This document shows positions 16,341-26,191 of a stretch of DNA of 45,549 bases, piece after piece. This DNA comes from Gemmataceae bacterium. Lineage in GTDB: Bacteria > Planctomycetota > Planctomycetia > Gemmatales > Gemmataceae. Position numbers and translations under genes: made by a program. Positions within the stretch are counted from its first letter, which is position 1, and every line of letters starts with the position of its first letter. The notes under the pieces are model-generated. The model saw only the letters and a list, made by a program, of their open reading frames with translations, was not told where the DNA came from and ran no database searches. The stretch spans positions 1 to 45,549 of the forward strand of contig JAIEPT010000212.1 in assembly GCA_019748295.1 (NCBI GenBank), read 5' to 3'.

Positions 16341-18359
16341 ATGGCGTTGCCGTTTCAGATTGAGGCGCCGTTTCAGCCCGCGGGCGACCAGCCGCAGGCG
16401 ATCGAGAAGATCGTCGCCGGATTCGAAGCCGGCCAACAGCGGCAGGTTCTGCTCGGAGCCACCGGCACGGGCAAAACCTTTTCGGCCGCCCATGTCATCG
16501 CCAGGCTCGGCAAGCCGACGCTGGTCCTCTCGCACAACAAGACGCTCGCCGCCCAACTCTACAAGGAATTCAAAGCGTTCTTCCCGAAGAACGCGGTGCA
16601 TTACTTCATCAGCTACTACGACTACTACCAGCCCGAGGCCTACATCCCGCAGCGCGACATCTACATCGAGAAGGACGCGATGATCAATGAGAACATCGAC
16701 CGCCTTCGACTCGCCGCCACCAGCGGCCTCGTCAGCCGCCAGGATGTGATCATCGTCGCCAGCGTCTCGTGCATCTACGGCTTAGGTTCGCCGGCCGACT
16801 ACAAGCGAATGATGATCTATCTCAAAAATGGGGACATGATCGACCGCGATGCCTTGCTGCTGAAACTCATCGACATCCAGTACGACCGCAACGACACGGG
16901 TTTCGAACGTGGCCGATTCCGCGTTCGCGGCGACGTCGTCGAAGTGTGGCCTGCATCCGAGGAATACACCCTCCGCATCGAAATGTTCGGCGACGAGATC
17001 GAAGCTCTCGCGATGACTCATCCAACCACGGGCGAGGTGATTCAAAAACTCGACGAGCTTTACATCTATCCCGCCAAGCACTTCGTCACGCCGGAGGATC
17101 GCATCAAGGAAGCCGTGACGGGCATCGAAGCGGAGTTGAACGCGCGATTGGCGGAGTTTCGTGAGCAGGGCAAATTGCTCGAAGCGCAACGCCTCAGCGC
17201 CCGCACGCGATTCGACATGGAGATGATGCTCGAGATGGGCCATTGCCCCGGCATCGAAAACTACTCGCGCTGGTTCACCGCGAAGAAGTCGGGGGAACCG
17301 CCCTACACGTTGCTCGACTTCTTCCCGCCCGACATGCTGCTGGTCATCGACGAATCGCACGCCAGCGTCCCGCAGGTGCGGGCGATGTTCGCGGGGGACC
17401 ATAGCCGCAAGCTGACGCTGGTCGAGCATGGCTTTCGCCTTCCCTCGGCACTCGACAATCGGCCGCTCCGCTTCGACGAATGGGAGAAACGCCTCGGCAA
17501 ATGCCTCTTCATGTCAGCCACGCCCGCGGATTACGAGATCGACGCAGCGGGCGGCGAAGTCGTGGAACAGGTCATTCGCCCGACGGGCCTGGTCGATCCC
17601 ATCCTGCATGTGCGGCCCGCCCGCGGGCAGGTGGCGGATCTCATGAACGAAATCCGAACCCGGGTCGAGAAGCACGAACGCGTCCTGGTGACGACGCTCA
17701 CCAAGCGGATGGCCGAGGATTTGACGAACTATTTCCGCGAAGCCGGCGTGCGCTGCAAATGGCTGCACTCGGAACTGGATGCGATCGAGCGAGTGCAAGT
17801 CTTGCGCGAGCTTCGGCAAGGCGATTTCGACGTCCTCATCGGCGTCAACCTGCTTCGCGAGGGCCTCGACCTTCCGGAGGTGTCGCTCGTCGCCATCCTC
17901 GACGCCGACAAGGAGGGCTTCCTCCGCAGCGAGCGTTCGCTGGTGCAGACGATCGGCCGCGCCGCCCGCCATGTCGATGCGCAGGTCATTCTCTACGGCG
18001 ACAAGGTGACCGACTCGATGCAGAAAGCGATGGACGAAACCAAGCGCCGCCGCGAATTGCAACTCGCCTACAACGCCGAACACGGCATTACGCCGAAGTC
18101 GGTGAAGTCGGCGATCACGATGGGCATCGAGGAGGTACTCGAAGCCCGCAAGATGGTGACCGAGATCGCGGGGAAGAAAGGCGAGGAATACGTCACCGAG
18201 GAGTACCTCGAGGAACTCCACGCCGAGATGCTCGCCGCCGCGTCGAATCTGGAGTTCGAGCGCGCCGCCCAGTTGCGTGACCGCATCTCGCAACTCAAGG
18301 GCGAAGCGAGCATGGCTCCGCAGAAGACGCCGAAGCGTCGCAAGAAGAGCAGGCGTTGA
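16341..18359 (+). CDS. uvrB: UvrABC excinuclease subunit B
   Basis: A 672-residue protein of normal length for UvrB. It is the helicase-like subunit that verifies DNA damage handed over by UvrA and recruits UvrC for dual incision. Visible are the Walker A loop GATGTGKT near residue 39, the beta-hairpin region [15 protein letters not shown] near residue 93, the Walker B motif [11 protein letters not shown], later helicase motifs ([28 protein letters not shown]) and a C-terminal UVR motif ([11 protein letters not shown]) for UvrC or UvrA contact. The start at 16341 is supported by AAGGGAG 6-12 nt upstream. uvrA and uvrC are not in the window. Confidence 0.97.
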   Translation: MALPFQIEAPFQPAGDQPQAIEKIVAGFEAGQQRQVLLGATGTGKTFSAAHVIARLGKPTLVLSHNKTLAAQLYKEFKAFFPKNAVHYFISYYDYYQPEAYIPQRDIYIEKDAMINENIDRLRLAATSGLVSRQDVIIVASVSCIYGLGSPADYKRMMIYLKNGDMIDRDALLLKLIDIQYDRNDTGFERGRFRVRGDVVEVWPASEEYTLRIEMFGDEIEALAMTHPTTGEVIQKLDELYIYPAKHFVTPEDRIKEAVTGIEAELNARLAEFREQGKLLEAQRLSARTRFDMEMMLEMGHCPGIENYSRWFTAKKSGEPPYTLLDFFPPDMLLVIDESHASVPQVRAMFAGDHSRKLTLVEHGFRLPSALDNRPLRFDEWEKRLGKCLFMSATPADYEIDAAGGEVVEQVIRPTGLVDPILHVRPARGQVADLMNEIRTRVEKHERVLVTTLTKRMAEDLTNYFREAGVRCKWLHSELDAIERVQVLRELRQGDFDVLIGVNLLREGLDLPEVSLVAILDADKEGFLRSERSLVQTIGRAARHVDAQVILYGDKVTDSMQKAMDETKRRRELQLAYNAEHGITPKSVKSAITMGIEEVLEARKMVTEIAGKKGEEYVTEEYLEELHAEMLAAASNLEFERAAQLRDRISQLKGEASMAPQKTPKRRKKSRR

Positions 18360-18369
18360 CGCAACGCCT

Positions 18370-18566
18370 GTAGGGAACGCCCTCCGCGGCGTTCCGCGGG
18401 ACAGGGGGCGTCCATCCCAAATGTCGTTCAATCAGGTCTTCCGCTTGCGGCTTAGCGTTCGCTTGAACAACCCGGATCGCCAAGCCGCAAGCGGGGATTT
18501 CGGATTGGTGATGCAGCTGCTCGGAAGCGTCCAGTTCGGCGGAACGCCACGGAGGGCGTTCCCTAC
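18370..18566. repeat. Inverted repeat with inner stem (family E)
   Basis: The arms 18370-18397 (GTAGGGAACGCCCTCCGCGG onward) and 18539-18566 are complementary with few mismatches. Inside, CTTGCGGCTT near 18446 pairs with AAGCCGCAAG near 18482. It begins 10 nt after the uvrB stop and fills most of the uvrB-trxB gap. Confidence 0.75.
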
Positions 18567-18642
18567 AGCGCATCGCACGTGCGGTTGCATCGAAACGCTT
18601 AACTCTGTCGAACGCCCCCCGGTTTCCGGTTATCATTCCCAC

Positions 18643-19710
18643 ATGGCTGAAAAACTCGTCATCATCGGCTCCGGGCCCGCGGGATGGACGGCGGCGATTT
18701 ATGCGTCGCGCGCCAGCTTGCATCCTCTCCTTTTCGAAGGCTCCGGGTTCGACGACACGGTCCCGCTCGGGCAGCTAGCGTTGACCACGGAAGTGGAAAA
18801 CTTTCCCTCGTGGCCCCATGTGCATTACTCCGCGCTCGAAATGTATACGAAGACGGCGTTGCCGGAGGACCGCTTCGCGTCGCTTGCCCATCTGTACTCG
18901 GGTAAGTCGGCGATTCATGGGTCCCGCGCGATTTATGGCCCCGAACTCATGGAGCTGATGCGGCAGCAAGCGATCAATTTCGGCGCCCGCGTCGTCGCCA
19001 ACGACATCATACGTGTCGATTTCAGCAAGTACCCGTTCGTCGTGCAGCCGCGCGACGAGGCGTCGATCGAGGCGATGTCGGTGATCGTTTCCACCGGGGC
19101 CAAGGCGAATTACCTGGGATTGCCTTCGGAGGATCGCTTCAAGAACCGGGGTGTCTCCGCGTGTGCGGTGTGCGATGGGGCGCTGCCGCGATTTCGCAAC
19201 AAGCCGATCGTCGTCATCGGCGGCGGGGATACGGCGGTTGAAGAAGCGTCGTACCTCACGAAGTTCGGCAGCATCGTCTATCTGGCCCATCGGCGCAACG
19301 AACTGCGAGCCAGCAAGGTCATGCAGCGGCGCGCGTTCACCACTCCCAAGATCACGATGAAGTGGAACCGGGTGCTCGACGAAGTGCTCGGCGACGACAA
19401 AAACGGCGTCACAGGCGTTCGCCTCAAGAGCACGATCGACGACGGCATTGAAACGCTCGACGCCGCCGGCGTCTTCATCGCGATCGGACATACGCCGAAC
19501 ACTCCGTTTCTGAAAGGGCAGCTCGAACTCGATTCGTTCGGCTACATCGCGCTGCAAAAGCCGCATCGGACATGGACCAGCGTCGAAGGCGTCTTCGCCG
19601 CGGGGGATGTCGCCGACAGCTGCTACCGCCAGGCGATCACCGCCGCCGGGACCGGTTGCATGGCCGCGCTCGATGCCGAACGCTGGCTCGCCGAGAAGGG
19701 CCATCATTAG
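18643..19710 (+). CDS. trxB: Thioredoxin-disulfide reductase
   Basis: A 355-residue FAD/NADPH enzyme that reduces thioredoxin in the cytoplasm. It has the FAD motif GSGPAG near residue 9, the redox-active pair CAVC at Cys174 and Cys177, the NADPH motif [10 protein letters not shown], the HRR segment that reads the NADPH phosphate ([10 protein letters not shown]), and the final FAD-contact stretch [21 protein letters not shown]. It is slightly longer than E. coli TrxB. The ATG at 18643 is the only start next to the FAD motif; the frame is open upstream through the repeat into uvrB, but that part is not protein-like. Confidence 0.95.
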   Translation: MAEKLVIIGSGPAGWTAAIYASRASLHPLLFEGSGFDDTVPLGQLALTTEVENFPSWPHVHYSALEMYTKTALPEDRFASLAHLYSGKSAIHGSRAIYGPELMELMRQQAINFGARVVANDIIRVDFSKYPFVVQPRDEASIEAMSVIVSTGAKANYLGLPSEDRFKNRGVSACAVCDGALPRFRNKPIVVIGGGDTAVEEASYLTKFGSIVYLAHRRNELRASKVMQRRAFTTPKITMKWNRVLDEVLGDDKNGVTGVRLKSTIDDGIETLDAAGVFIAIGHTPNTPFLKGQLELDSFGYIALQKPHRTWTSVEGVFAAGDVADSCYRQAITAAGTGCMAALDAERWLAEKGHH

Positions 19711-19712
19711 CT

Positions 19713-19812
19713 GTCTTTCGTGGCGACAAGTTTATTAACTTGTCGGAATTGGCGTGTTTCTGTGACGAAAAATATTTCGAACAAGTTAGATAAACTTGTT
19801 CCCACGAAAGAC
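19713..19812. repeat. AT-rich inverted repeat filling the trxB-DUF1501 gap
   Basis: The arms 19713-19744 (GTCTTTCGTGGCGACAAGTT onward) and 19780-19812 pair with a few mismatches around an AT-rich loop. It starts 2 nt after the trxB stop and ends 16 nt before the next start. Its base composition is clearly lower in GC than the flanks. Confidence 0.75.
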
Positions 19813-19828
19813 GCGAAGTGGAGACACC

Positions 19829-21250
19829 ATGAATCGCCGACGTTTTCTTAACGATGCCTGCCTCGGCTTCGGCGGCCTCGCGCTCGGCGCCATGCTGCAG
19901 CGCGATGGCTACAGTTCCGAAACTCACGTTCGCCCCAACGGTCAGCCGCATTTCCCGGCGAAGGCGAAGAGCGTCATTTGGCTGTTCATGAACGGCGGCG
20001 TCAGCCACATGGAAAGCTTCGACCCGAAGCCGGACCTCAACAAGTACGCCGGCATCGCAATCAATGAGAGCCCATTCCGCGGAGTGCAGGATCCGGAACG
20101 GCTGAAGCTGGCCCGCGTCGTCGTCGTCAACGATGCCAACGGGCAGCAGCGCAATCGCATCTATCCGATGCAGGTGGGCTGGAAGAAACGTGGGCAGTGC
20201 GGCGTCGAGGTCACCGATTGGTGGCCGCACCTGAGCGAATGCGTGGACGACATCGCGTTTGTTCGCTCGATGTACACGACCGACGACAACCACGGCGCCC
20301 AGACGCAGTTTCATTCGGGCATGCACATGCTCGACGGCAACTTCCCCACGCTCGGCGCCTGGGTCAACTACGGTCTCGCGGGTCTGAGCGACAATCTGCC
20401 GCAGTTCATTTCGCTAGGGCGGCGCGAATACTGGAACGCCCGCGACGGCTACTACCTGGGCCCGCAGCACGACGCGATTCCGATCACGGTGAACCCCGAT
20501 CGCCCGCTCGAGTTCGGCAGGCCGGAAGGGGACATGACCGAGGCGGAACAACGCGTCGGCTTCGATCTCGTCGGCCGGCTCAATCGCCTTCGCAGCAATG
20601 CGTTTCCCAACGACCCGGCCCTCGAAGCCCGCATCAAGTCGTACGAACTCGCCTTCCGCATGCAGCGATCGCTTCCCGAAGCGATGGATTTCCGCCAGGA
20701 GTCGCCGGAAACGCATCGCCTTTACGGCCTCGATCGGGCCGACACCCGCGAGTTCGGTCAACAGATGCTCGCGGCCAGGAGGCTTGTCGAACGCGGCGTG
20801 CGATTCATCCAGGTGCAGCATGGCGGCGGCGGAGCCGGGGCGTGGGACGCGCACGGGGGACTACGCGGCAACCACGAGCGAAATTGCCGAGCTGTCGATC
20901 AGCCGATCGCCGCGCTGCTGAAGGATCTGAAACGTCGCGGGATGTTGGATGACACCATCGTCGTGTTCGGCACCGAGTTCGGCCGGACGCCAGGCTCGCA
21001 AGGCTCGGATGGCCGCGATCACCACATTTATGGCTTCTCCGTCTGGCTCGCTGGCGGCGGCATCAAGGGGGGCGTCGTGCATGGCGCGACGGATGAAATA
21101 GGCTTCCATGCCGTCGTCGATCGCCACTATGTGACCGACGTTCACGCGACGATCCTGCACCAGATGGGCCTCGACTCACGCCGATTAGAGATCCCGGGCC
21201 GCAAGCGGCTGGAAGTGGAACATGGCCACGTGATCCGCGAGATTCTTTAG
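19829..21250 (+). CDS. DUF1501 family secreted protein
   Basis: A 473-residue protein with an N-terminal twin-arginine-like signal ([20 protein letters not shown]). Family hallmarks are [21 protein letters not shown] near residue 50, [31 protein letters not shown] and [11 protein letters not shown], a sulfatase/alkaline-phosphatase-like core with metal-binding His and Asp residues. DUF1501 genes are very frequent in planctomycetes and usually sit beside a DUF1549/DUF1553 cytochrome gene. Here no such partner is present; the neighbours are trxB and an unknown gene. The role is unknown and probably periplasmic. GGAG lies 5 nt before the ATG at 19829. Confidence 0.92.
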   Translation: MNRRRFLNDACLGFGGLALGAMLQRDGYSSETHVRPNGQPHFPAKAKSVIWLFMNGGVSHMESFDPKPDLNKYAGIAINESPFRGVQDPERLKLARVVVVNDANGQQRNRIYPMQVGWKKRGQCGVEVTDWWPHLSECVDDIAFVRSMYTTDDNHGAQTQFHSGMHMLDGNFPTLGAWVNYGLAGLSDNLPQFISLGRREYWNARDGYYLGPQHDAIPITVNPDRPLEFGRPEGDMTEAEQRVGFDLVGRLNRLRSNAFPNDPALEARIKSYELAFRMQRSLPEAMDFRQESPETHRLYGLDRADTREFGQQMLAARRLVERGVRFIQVQHGGGGAGAWDAHGGLRGNHERNCRAVDQPIAALLKDLKRRGMLDDTIVVFGTEFGRTPGSQGSDGRDHHIYGFSVWLAGGGIKGGVVHGATDEIGFHAVVDRHYVTDVHATILHQMGLDSRRLEIPGRKRLEVEHGHVIREIL

Positions 21251-21318
21251 GAGCCGCGCACGCAGTAAGCGGTTCGGGGATAGGTCGCTGCCAATCCGCT
21301 TACTGCGTGCGCGGCTTC
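21251..21318. repeat. Perfect-arm inverted repeat, copy 1 (family F)
   Basis: The arms 21251-21272 (GAGCCGCGCACGCAGTAAGC onward) and 21296-21318 pair almost perfectly around a 23-nt loop. It starts directly after the DUF1501 stop codon and ends 18 nt before the next start. A second copy is at 45431-45496. Confidence 0.82.
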
Positions 21319-21336
21319 TTGAATTGAGAACCCCCG

Positions 21337-22194
21337 ATGGCGTTGACCCCAGTCCTTGATCGCGAAGAGTACATCGAGCAGGCGTATTTCTTCCGCACCT
21401 TCCGCGAACGGCTCGGGGCGAATCAGCCGACGCAGGCGATTCTCGAACGCGTCCACGAAGAGTTGCTTTCGACCACGCGGCTGCCGATGGCAGTGCAGTT
21501 CCTGACCGCGGAAATCAAGCATACCGGCCAACTCTCCTCCGGCTTCGCTCGACTTCCGCACTACTTCACGCCGTTTCAAACGCTGGTGATCGCGAAGACG
21601 GAAGCGGAGCAGAATCGCTTCAGCATCGAAGTGGCCCTTGAGATTTTGGAGAAGGAAGCCTACTACCGGGCATCGGCTCCTTCGCGCGAAGGACTGTTCG
21701 CTTACTGCTTCGAGACGATGAGCCGCAACCGCCTGGGTTACGACGAAGGGTTGCTGGCTCTCAAGCTCGACGCATTCTTCGACGATGCGTGGCGCGGGTT
21801 CTTTGATTTGGTTCGCAAACAGATCGGATCGCACGATTTCGCGGACCTGATCTACGCTCGTTCGGTGATGTACGTCCAGGAACAACGCCGACGCGACGGG
21901 GAGTATCAGCCGCCGCTGGAACCGTTGTTCGGCGAGAAGGAAGGAAAGATCGCCCGTGCCAGCCTGGGCCGCGATCCCTTGTATCTCTTCGCGGCTCTGC
22001 AACGTCAGTTGAACTATCCCGTGGTCCCCCGCATGCAGCAGGTCGTTGATCCGAGCAAACAGATCGCCACGCTGCAGCAACGTCTGCAAGGATTGGAAAC
22101 GCGATTGAAACTCATCGAGGGCGAAGTCCGCGGCAAAGTGGACCTCAGCGAGTTCATGGCACGGCCGCCGAAAAACTTCGACGACGATCAATAA
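21337..22194 (+). CDS. Protein of unknown function (285 aa)
   Basis: A 285-residue protein beginning MALTPVLDREEYIEQAYFFR. It is rich in alpha helix and charged residues, with no signal peptide, membrane segment or metal motif that I can see. Residues about 235-265 (DPSKQIATLQQRLQGLETRL onward) look like a coiled coil. The acidic C-terminus ends in FDDDQ. Codon use matches its neighbours and the frame is clean, so the gene is real, probably a lineage-specific cytoplasmic protein. It follows the DUF1501 gene after 86 nt, most of which is a fold-back element. Function cannot be assigned. Confidence 0.8.
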   Translation: MALTPVLDREEYIEQAYFFRTFRERLGANQPTQAILERVHEELLSTTRLPMAVQFLTAEIKHTGQLSSGFARLPHYFTPFQTLVIAKTEAEQNRFSIEVALEILEKEAYYRASAPSREGLFAYCFETMSRNRLGYDEGLLALKLDAFFDDAWRGFFDLVRKQIGSHDFADLIYARSVMYVQEQRRRDGEYQPPLEPLFGEKEGKIARASLGRDPLYLFAALQRQLNYPVVPRMQQVVDPSKQIATLQQRLQGLETRLKLIEGEVRGKVDLSEFMARPPKNFDDDQ

Positions 22195-22213
22195 GCGTTC
22201 GCGGCTCTGGTCC

Positions 22214-22252
22214 GGGTGGCACGCCCTGAGTGTAGGGAAGGGCGTGGCGAAG
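22214..22252 (+). repeat. REP-like hairpin, left copy flanking the RAYT remnant
   Basis: 39 nt reading GGGTGGCACGCCCTGAGTGT onward. Internally CACGCCCT pairs with AGGGCGTG around an 11-nt loop. It is the inverted counterpart of 22944-22982 with about four mismatches, placed 18 nt past the stop of the transposase remnant. Confidence 0.8.
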
Positions 22253-22270
22253 CGCCCGCGAACTTAATCT

Positions 22271-22874
22271 TCAGCCGCTAGCAAGCACCTCGAGGACCGA
22301 CACATCCATTTCCAGCTTGCAAGGTCGCATTCCCGCAAACCACATTGCGCTCGACCACTGCCATTTCAAAACGTCCTCAACAAGACCTCGACGAAACGGA
22401 TTCGCATGAATGTACTCGATCATCAAGCGAAGCGTCTCGCTGCAGGTGATGTTGCGATCATACCCGCCGCCCGGTTGCCAGAATCGATGCCGAAGCCTAT
22501 CGCCTTCTTGGACAGCGATCCGGTCGAGCCATGCGGAGTTTGTTGACTTCAGGCGTTTGACCGCCTTCCGAGCGACAGGCTCTTTCGCTGCGGCGAGAAA
22601 CTTCGAGACCAGGGTTTCTTCAATTCCCGGTTGGATGATGAGGCGGACATGCTCCGGCATGATGACGTATGCCCAAAGCTTCACGTCCAGCCTACTTGAA
22701 GCCTCCGACAAAGACTCGATCAACCAGGCTCTTGTGCGATCGCTGTTCGAAAACTGGTAGCCACGAAAACATGAAAAGCGAAAAGGTACGTTCACGAGGC
22801 TGATTCGCTTCGTCGAAGCGTCTGCGACGCTTTGAGAAGTAGGCTTTGCCCGAATCTGGGTCATTGACCAACAT
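22271..22874 (-). pseudogene. REP-associated tyrosine transposase (RAYT / IS200-like Y1), frameshifted
   Basis: Read leftward, one frame starts at 22874 (MLVNDPDSGKAYFSKRRRRF onward to PRERTF). The next frame supplies FSCFRGYQF, DRTRAWLIESL, LWAYVIMPEHVRLII and EYIHANPFRRGLVEDVLKWQ to the stop at 22271. Removing 7 nt (22778-22784, TTTTCGC, a near-copy of the adjacent TTTTCAT) joins them perfectly as RERTFSCFRGYQF, so a 7-bp insertion broke the gene. The HUH metal motif reads HVR instead of H-hydrophobic-H, while the likely catalytic Tyr in EYIHANP remains. RAYTs are single-strand nucleases thought to spread REP hairpins. It lies between two such hairpins. Confidence 0.85.
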
Positions 22875-22943
22875 CGCTGGAAAGATAATCCGATCAGCGC
22901 TGAGGTGCAAGGATGCACGGCCTTTGGATGAGGCCTTCGGAAG

Positions 22944-22982
22944 CTTCACCACGCCCTTCACTACGTTCAGGGCGTGCCACCC
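22944..22982 (-). repeat. REP-like hairpin, right copy flanking the RAYT remnant
   Basis: CTTCACCACGCCCTTCACTA onward, the complement of 22214-22252 with about four mismatches and the same internal stem (ACGCCCT/AGGGCGT). A partial third copy of its GCGTGCCACCCGA end follows at about 22994-23006. Confidence 0.8.
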
Positions 22983-23020
22983 AAGCCATCAGTGCGTGCC
23001 ACCCGAACCAAATCAAATGC

Positions 23021-23047
23021 AAAAAGGCCGGCCTCATGGAGGCCGGC
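23021..23047 (-). terminator. Intrinsic terminator of the surface-protein gene
   Basis: On the leftward strand a perfect 9-bp stem GCCGGCCTC/GAGGCCGGC with a 3-nt loop is followed by C and five T. It lies 25 nt after the stop at 23072. Confidence 0.85.
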
Positions 23048-23071
23048 TTTCGCCTTGAACGTTGTTACGCC

Positions 23072-26000
23072 TTAGCTCGCGCGGGAGTTGAGGGCGAGAG
23101 TGTAGAACTCGCTCGTTCCCAGCAGCGTGCTGACGAGTTTTTCGCTCGTCATCACGTTCGTCTGGAATTGCGGCAGGTAGGTCGCGATTTCCGAGGACGT
23201 CGCACTTCGCTTGAGCACTTGGCGATAGATGCGTCCGATCGTCGCCGAGATGCCTTCCGCGGAATTGAGGAGGTCGGTCGAAGCCTGGATGACCGTGCCG
23301 TTCGACATCGATTGCAGCGAGGCCGCGTAAGCGGATTGCGTCGGCAGCGAGTAGAGCAGGTCCTTGTAGATGCCGGCGACCAGCAAGCCCTGGCTTCCCG
23401 CGTACTTCGCCTGGTATTCGCTCGTGCCGGTGAGCTGAGCGAGCAGGTTGTTTTGCGTTTGGCCGTTGGTCAACGATTGGATGCCGGCGGCCTTCTCGCT
23501 CTGGCTCGGAGCGCGACCGAGCACTTGCTGGTAGGCCTGCTGCACCAGATACCCGCGGTGAGCATCGCTGTTCAGGATCTGCTGGATCGCGGCGTCACGC
23601 GTGATCGTGCCGCCATCGAGCTTGCCGGCGAGGCTGTTTCGCGTCGCGGCGTCCGGCGAGGCGCCGGTCAGCATCTGGTACATGCCGTCCACGAAGGTCT
23701 GGTTCGAGATCGAAGCGCCGCCATTAGCCGGCGCGTTCGAATATTGCTGGTAATTGTACCACTGGGCGTAGTACCGATAGTCCCAGACGTTGAACACGGC
23801 CGCGGCATTGGTGACGAGCTGGCCTTGCGGGGCCGCATCGAGCGTGACGGGCGTGGTCACGGTCGAGGTGTTGTTGAGCGGGTTCTTGTCTGGCGTGTCG
23901 GACGACACCGTGCCCGTGTTGGTGATCGTGCTGGTCAAAGCCGGGGCCTTGATCGCGATGGTGATCGTCGCCGTGCCGGCGCCGAGGTTCGATCTCGTGG
24001 CGGTCACGACGCCGTTCGCCTGCGAGATCTGCCAACCGTCGCCGGCGGCCGACACGAAGATCGCTTGCGAGGGGAGCGTATCGACGACCTTCACGTTTTG
24101 AGCGGCGAACGGGCCGCTGTTCGTGATGGTGAGCGTGTAGAAGAGCGTGTCGCCCACCTTCACCGAGGCGACGTTCGCCGTCTTCACGATCGAGAGGTCG
24201 GCGTTGGCTGGGTTCTTTTCGCCGAAATTGTAGTCCGTGCCGGTTTGGCCCGAGGCGATCAGGATGCCGACGAAGGTATCGCCGTTGACCTGGCCGCCGC
24301 GAGTGCCGAGATTGTTGGTGGCGTTCTCGTAGCCCGCGGGTTGCGTTTCGCTGATCGAGTAGCTGCCGGGAACGAGCGCGGTGAACGAGTAGAAGCCGTT
24401 CGCGTCGGAGGTGACCGTGCGGTTGACGCTGTTGCCGTAGCTGTCGGTTCCGGTCAGCGAGACCGTGACGCCGGCGATGCCGGTGTCGCCCGCATTCTTG
24501 GAGCCGTTGGTGTCGTTATCCTGGTAGACGAAGCCCGAGAGCGTGGTCGGCTTCACGGCTCCGAAGTTGTTGTTTTGGCTGTTGGCGCCGAAGGGGACCG
24601 GGATGTTGCTGATCTGGTTCGTGGTGGCGATGCCGCCCGTCGTGCCGGCGTTCGCCTTGGCGGCGACATACCCGCTCGGCGTCGTCACTCCCGCCGAGTA
24701 GGAACCAGGGAGCAAGCTGCCGATGGAGTATCCGCCGTTGGCGTCGGTGACGACGGTCTGCGTGTAGTTGCCGCCGCCCGTGATCGTGCCGGTGATGTTG
24801 ACCGCGACGCCGGGCAGGATGTTGTCGCCGGGGCTCAGGACGCCGTTGCCGTCGATGTCTTCATAGGCGGTGCCGGAGAGGGCAGCCGGCTTGATGTAGC
24901 CGAAGTCGTATTGCGATCCTTGTCCGCCCGAGGGGAGGTTGATGCCGGTGGCCGAGCCGTTGACAAGGGTGCCGCCGAGGTTTCCGATGTTGTCCTTGCC
25001 GTCGAGGTAGCCAGTCGGATTGTTCGGCTTCAGCGAGTAGCTGCCAGGCAGCAACTTATCGAAGCTGTAGTAACCCTGAGCGTCCGTGATGGCGATCTGT
25101 GCCGCGGCTCCGCCGAGCGACACGCTGACTCCCGCAATCGCGTTCTCGCCCGCGTCGAAGACGCCGTTGTTGTTGAAGTCCTCGAACACTCGGCCCGAGA
25201 TCGACGACGGCTTGATTTCGCCGAAGTTGTTGTTGACGAGGTCCGTGGTGCTCAGCGTCACAGGGATGACGTCGGTCGTGTTCGAGCCAGGGATCGGCAC
25301 GTTGTTGATCGATTCGAGGCCGTCGATGAAGGTCGGCGGCTGCGAGGTCTGCACGATCGTGTAGGCGCCCGGCTTCAGGCCGTTGCTCGGTTTGTAGGTG
25401 TATTTAACCGTGATCTTCGATTCGCCGCTCGACGTGATGCGGATTTGCAGGTTGGCGTCGCCGTCGATCTGCGAGGTGCCCTTCGATTTTTCGCGAATGG
25501 TGACGGTGCCGGCGCCCTTATAGGCATTCATGTCGGCGCCGGTCAGCGTGATGGTGTTGGAGTTCGTGGCCGTGCGCGGGCCGAACGAGGTGCCGGAGTT
25601 GCCCGCGTAATCGACGTTGTTGTCGTACTTGGCGAGGCTGAAGCTGCCGGCATTGGCCGACAGGTTAAGCGCGTCGTTGACGCCGGGCGCGGTCAGAGTC
25701 ATGGTGCCGCTGACGGTGGCATTCCCGGTAGTCGCCGTGTCGGTGTTGAGATTTTCGACCTGGAAGTTCGATTCGACGGACGCTTCATGGATCAGCTCGA
25801 TCTTTTCAAGCGTTCCCAGGCTAGGGTCGAATTGATCGAGTGCGGCCGTCAGATCGAAGTTGAGCTGCTTTTTCGAGAAGGTGACCGTTTTGGTCAGTAC
25901 TTGAGATTGGGTGTTGGTCGAGTCGTCGCGGTCGAAGACGTATTTGCCGTTGCCGTCGGTGACGGTCGTGCCGACGACGAGGCCCTGCGAATTTTTCAGT

Positions 26001-26191
26001 TGAATCTGCGAATTGGCGATCGGCAGTTCGCCGTTGTCGAAGATGCCGTTGTTGTTCGCGTCTTGAAAGACATAGCCGCTGATGACAGCGGGGGTGCACC
26101 GATCTTCGAGCTGATCGAATTTGAGCGGATTTTTCTTCGGGGCCTTGGCGGGCTGGTTAGTGGGACGGCGGCGGAACGAGAAGAAACTCAT
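23072..26191 (-). CDS. Large surface protein: LEDR motif, SdrD-like repeats, DUF11, DUF4214
   Basis: A 1039-residue protein. A basic N-terminus (FRRRPTNQPAKAPKK) is followed by FDQLEDRCTPA at about residues 25-35, the planctomycete-type motif near the start of secreted proteins. SdrD/Cna-B-like repeats begin near residues 37, 329, 437 and 549 (pattern G-x-V-F-x-D-x-N-N-N-G-x-F-D). Residues about 95-290 resemble a choice-of-anchor beta domain. A DUF11 domain spans about 659-775 (ADLSIVKTANVASVKVGDTL). Two or more DUF4214-type helical repeats span about 825-1035 (MYQMLTGASP, AYQQVLGRAPS, IYRQVLKRSATSS). It is probably exported and structural or adhesive; no sortase LPXTG or PEP-CTERM tail is seen. 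The ATG at 26191 fits the LEDR-type N-terminus. A terminator lies downstream. Confidence 0.88.
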   Translation of the reverse strand: MSFFSFRRRPTNQPAKAPKKNPLKFDQLEDRCTPAVISGYVFQDANNNGIFDNGELPIANSQIQLKNSQGLVVGTTVTDGNGKYVFDRDDSTNTQSQVLTKTVTFSKKQLNFDLTAALDQFDPSLGTLEKIELIHEASVESNFQVENLNTDTATTGNATVSGTMTLTAPGVNDALNLSANAGSFSLAKYDNNVDYAGNSGTSFGPRTATNSNTITLTGADMNAYKGAGTVTIREKSKGTSQIDGDANLQIRITSSGESKITVKYTYKPSNGLKPGAYTIVQTSQPPTFIDGLESINNVPIPGSNTTDVIPVTLSTTDLVNNNFGEIKPSSISGRVFEDFNNNGVFDAGENAIAGVSVSLGGAAAQIAITDAQGYYSFDKLLPGSYSLKPNNPTGYLDGKDNIGNLGGTLVNGSATGINLPSGGQGSQYDFGYIKPAALSGTAYEDIDGNGVLSPGDNILPGVAVNITGTITGGGNYTQTVVTDANGGYSIGSLLPGSYSAGVTTPSGYVAAKANAGTTGGIATTNQISNIPVPFGANSQNNNFGAVKPTTLSGFVYQDNDTNGSKNAGDTGIAGVTVSLTGTDSYGNSVNRTVTSDANGFYSFTALVPGSYSISETQPAGYENATNNLGTRGGQVNGDTFVGILIASGQTGTDYNFGEKNPANADLSIVKTANVASVKVGDTLFYTLTITNSGPFAAQNVKVVDTLPSQAIFVSAAGDGWQISQANGVVTATRSNLGAGTATITIAIKAPALTSTITNTGTVSSDTPDKNPLNNTSTVTTPVTLDAAPQGQLVTNAAAVFNVWDYRYYAQWYNYQQYSNAPANGGASISNQTFVDGMYQMLTGASPDAATRNSLAGKLDGGTITRDAAIQQILNSDAHRGYLVQQAYQQVLGRAPSQSEKAAGIQSLTNGQTQNNLLAQLTGTSEYQAKYAGSQGLLVAGIYKDLLYSLPTQSAYAASLQSMSNGTVIQASTDLLNSAEGISATIGRIYRQVLKRSATSSEIATYLPQFQTNVMTSEKLVSTLLGTSEFYTLALNSRAS

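Noticed and set aside
18370..18566. Intrinsic terminator for uvrB
   Set aside because: The stem arms are 140 nt apart and no T-run follows either arm; treated as a fold-back element instead.
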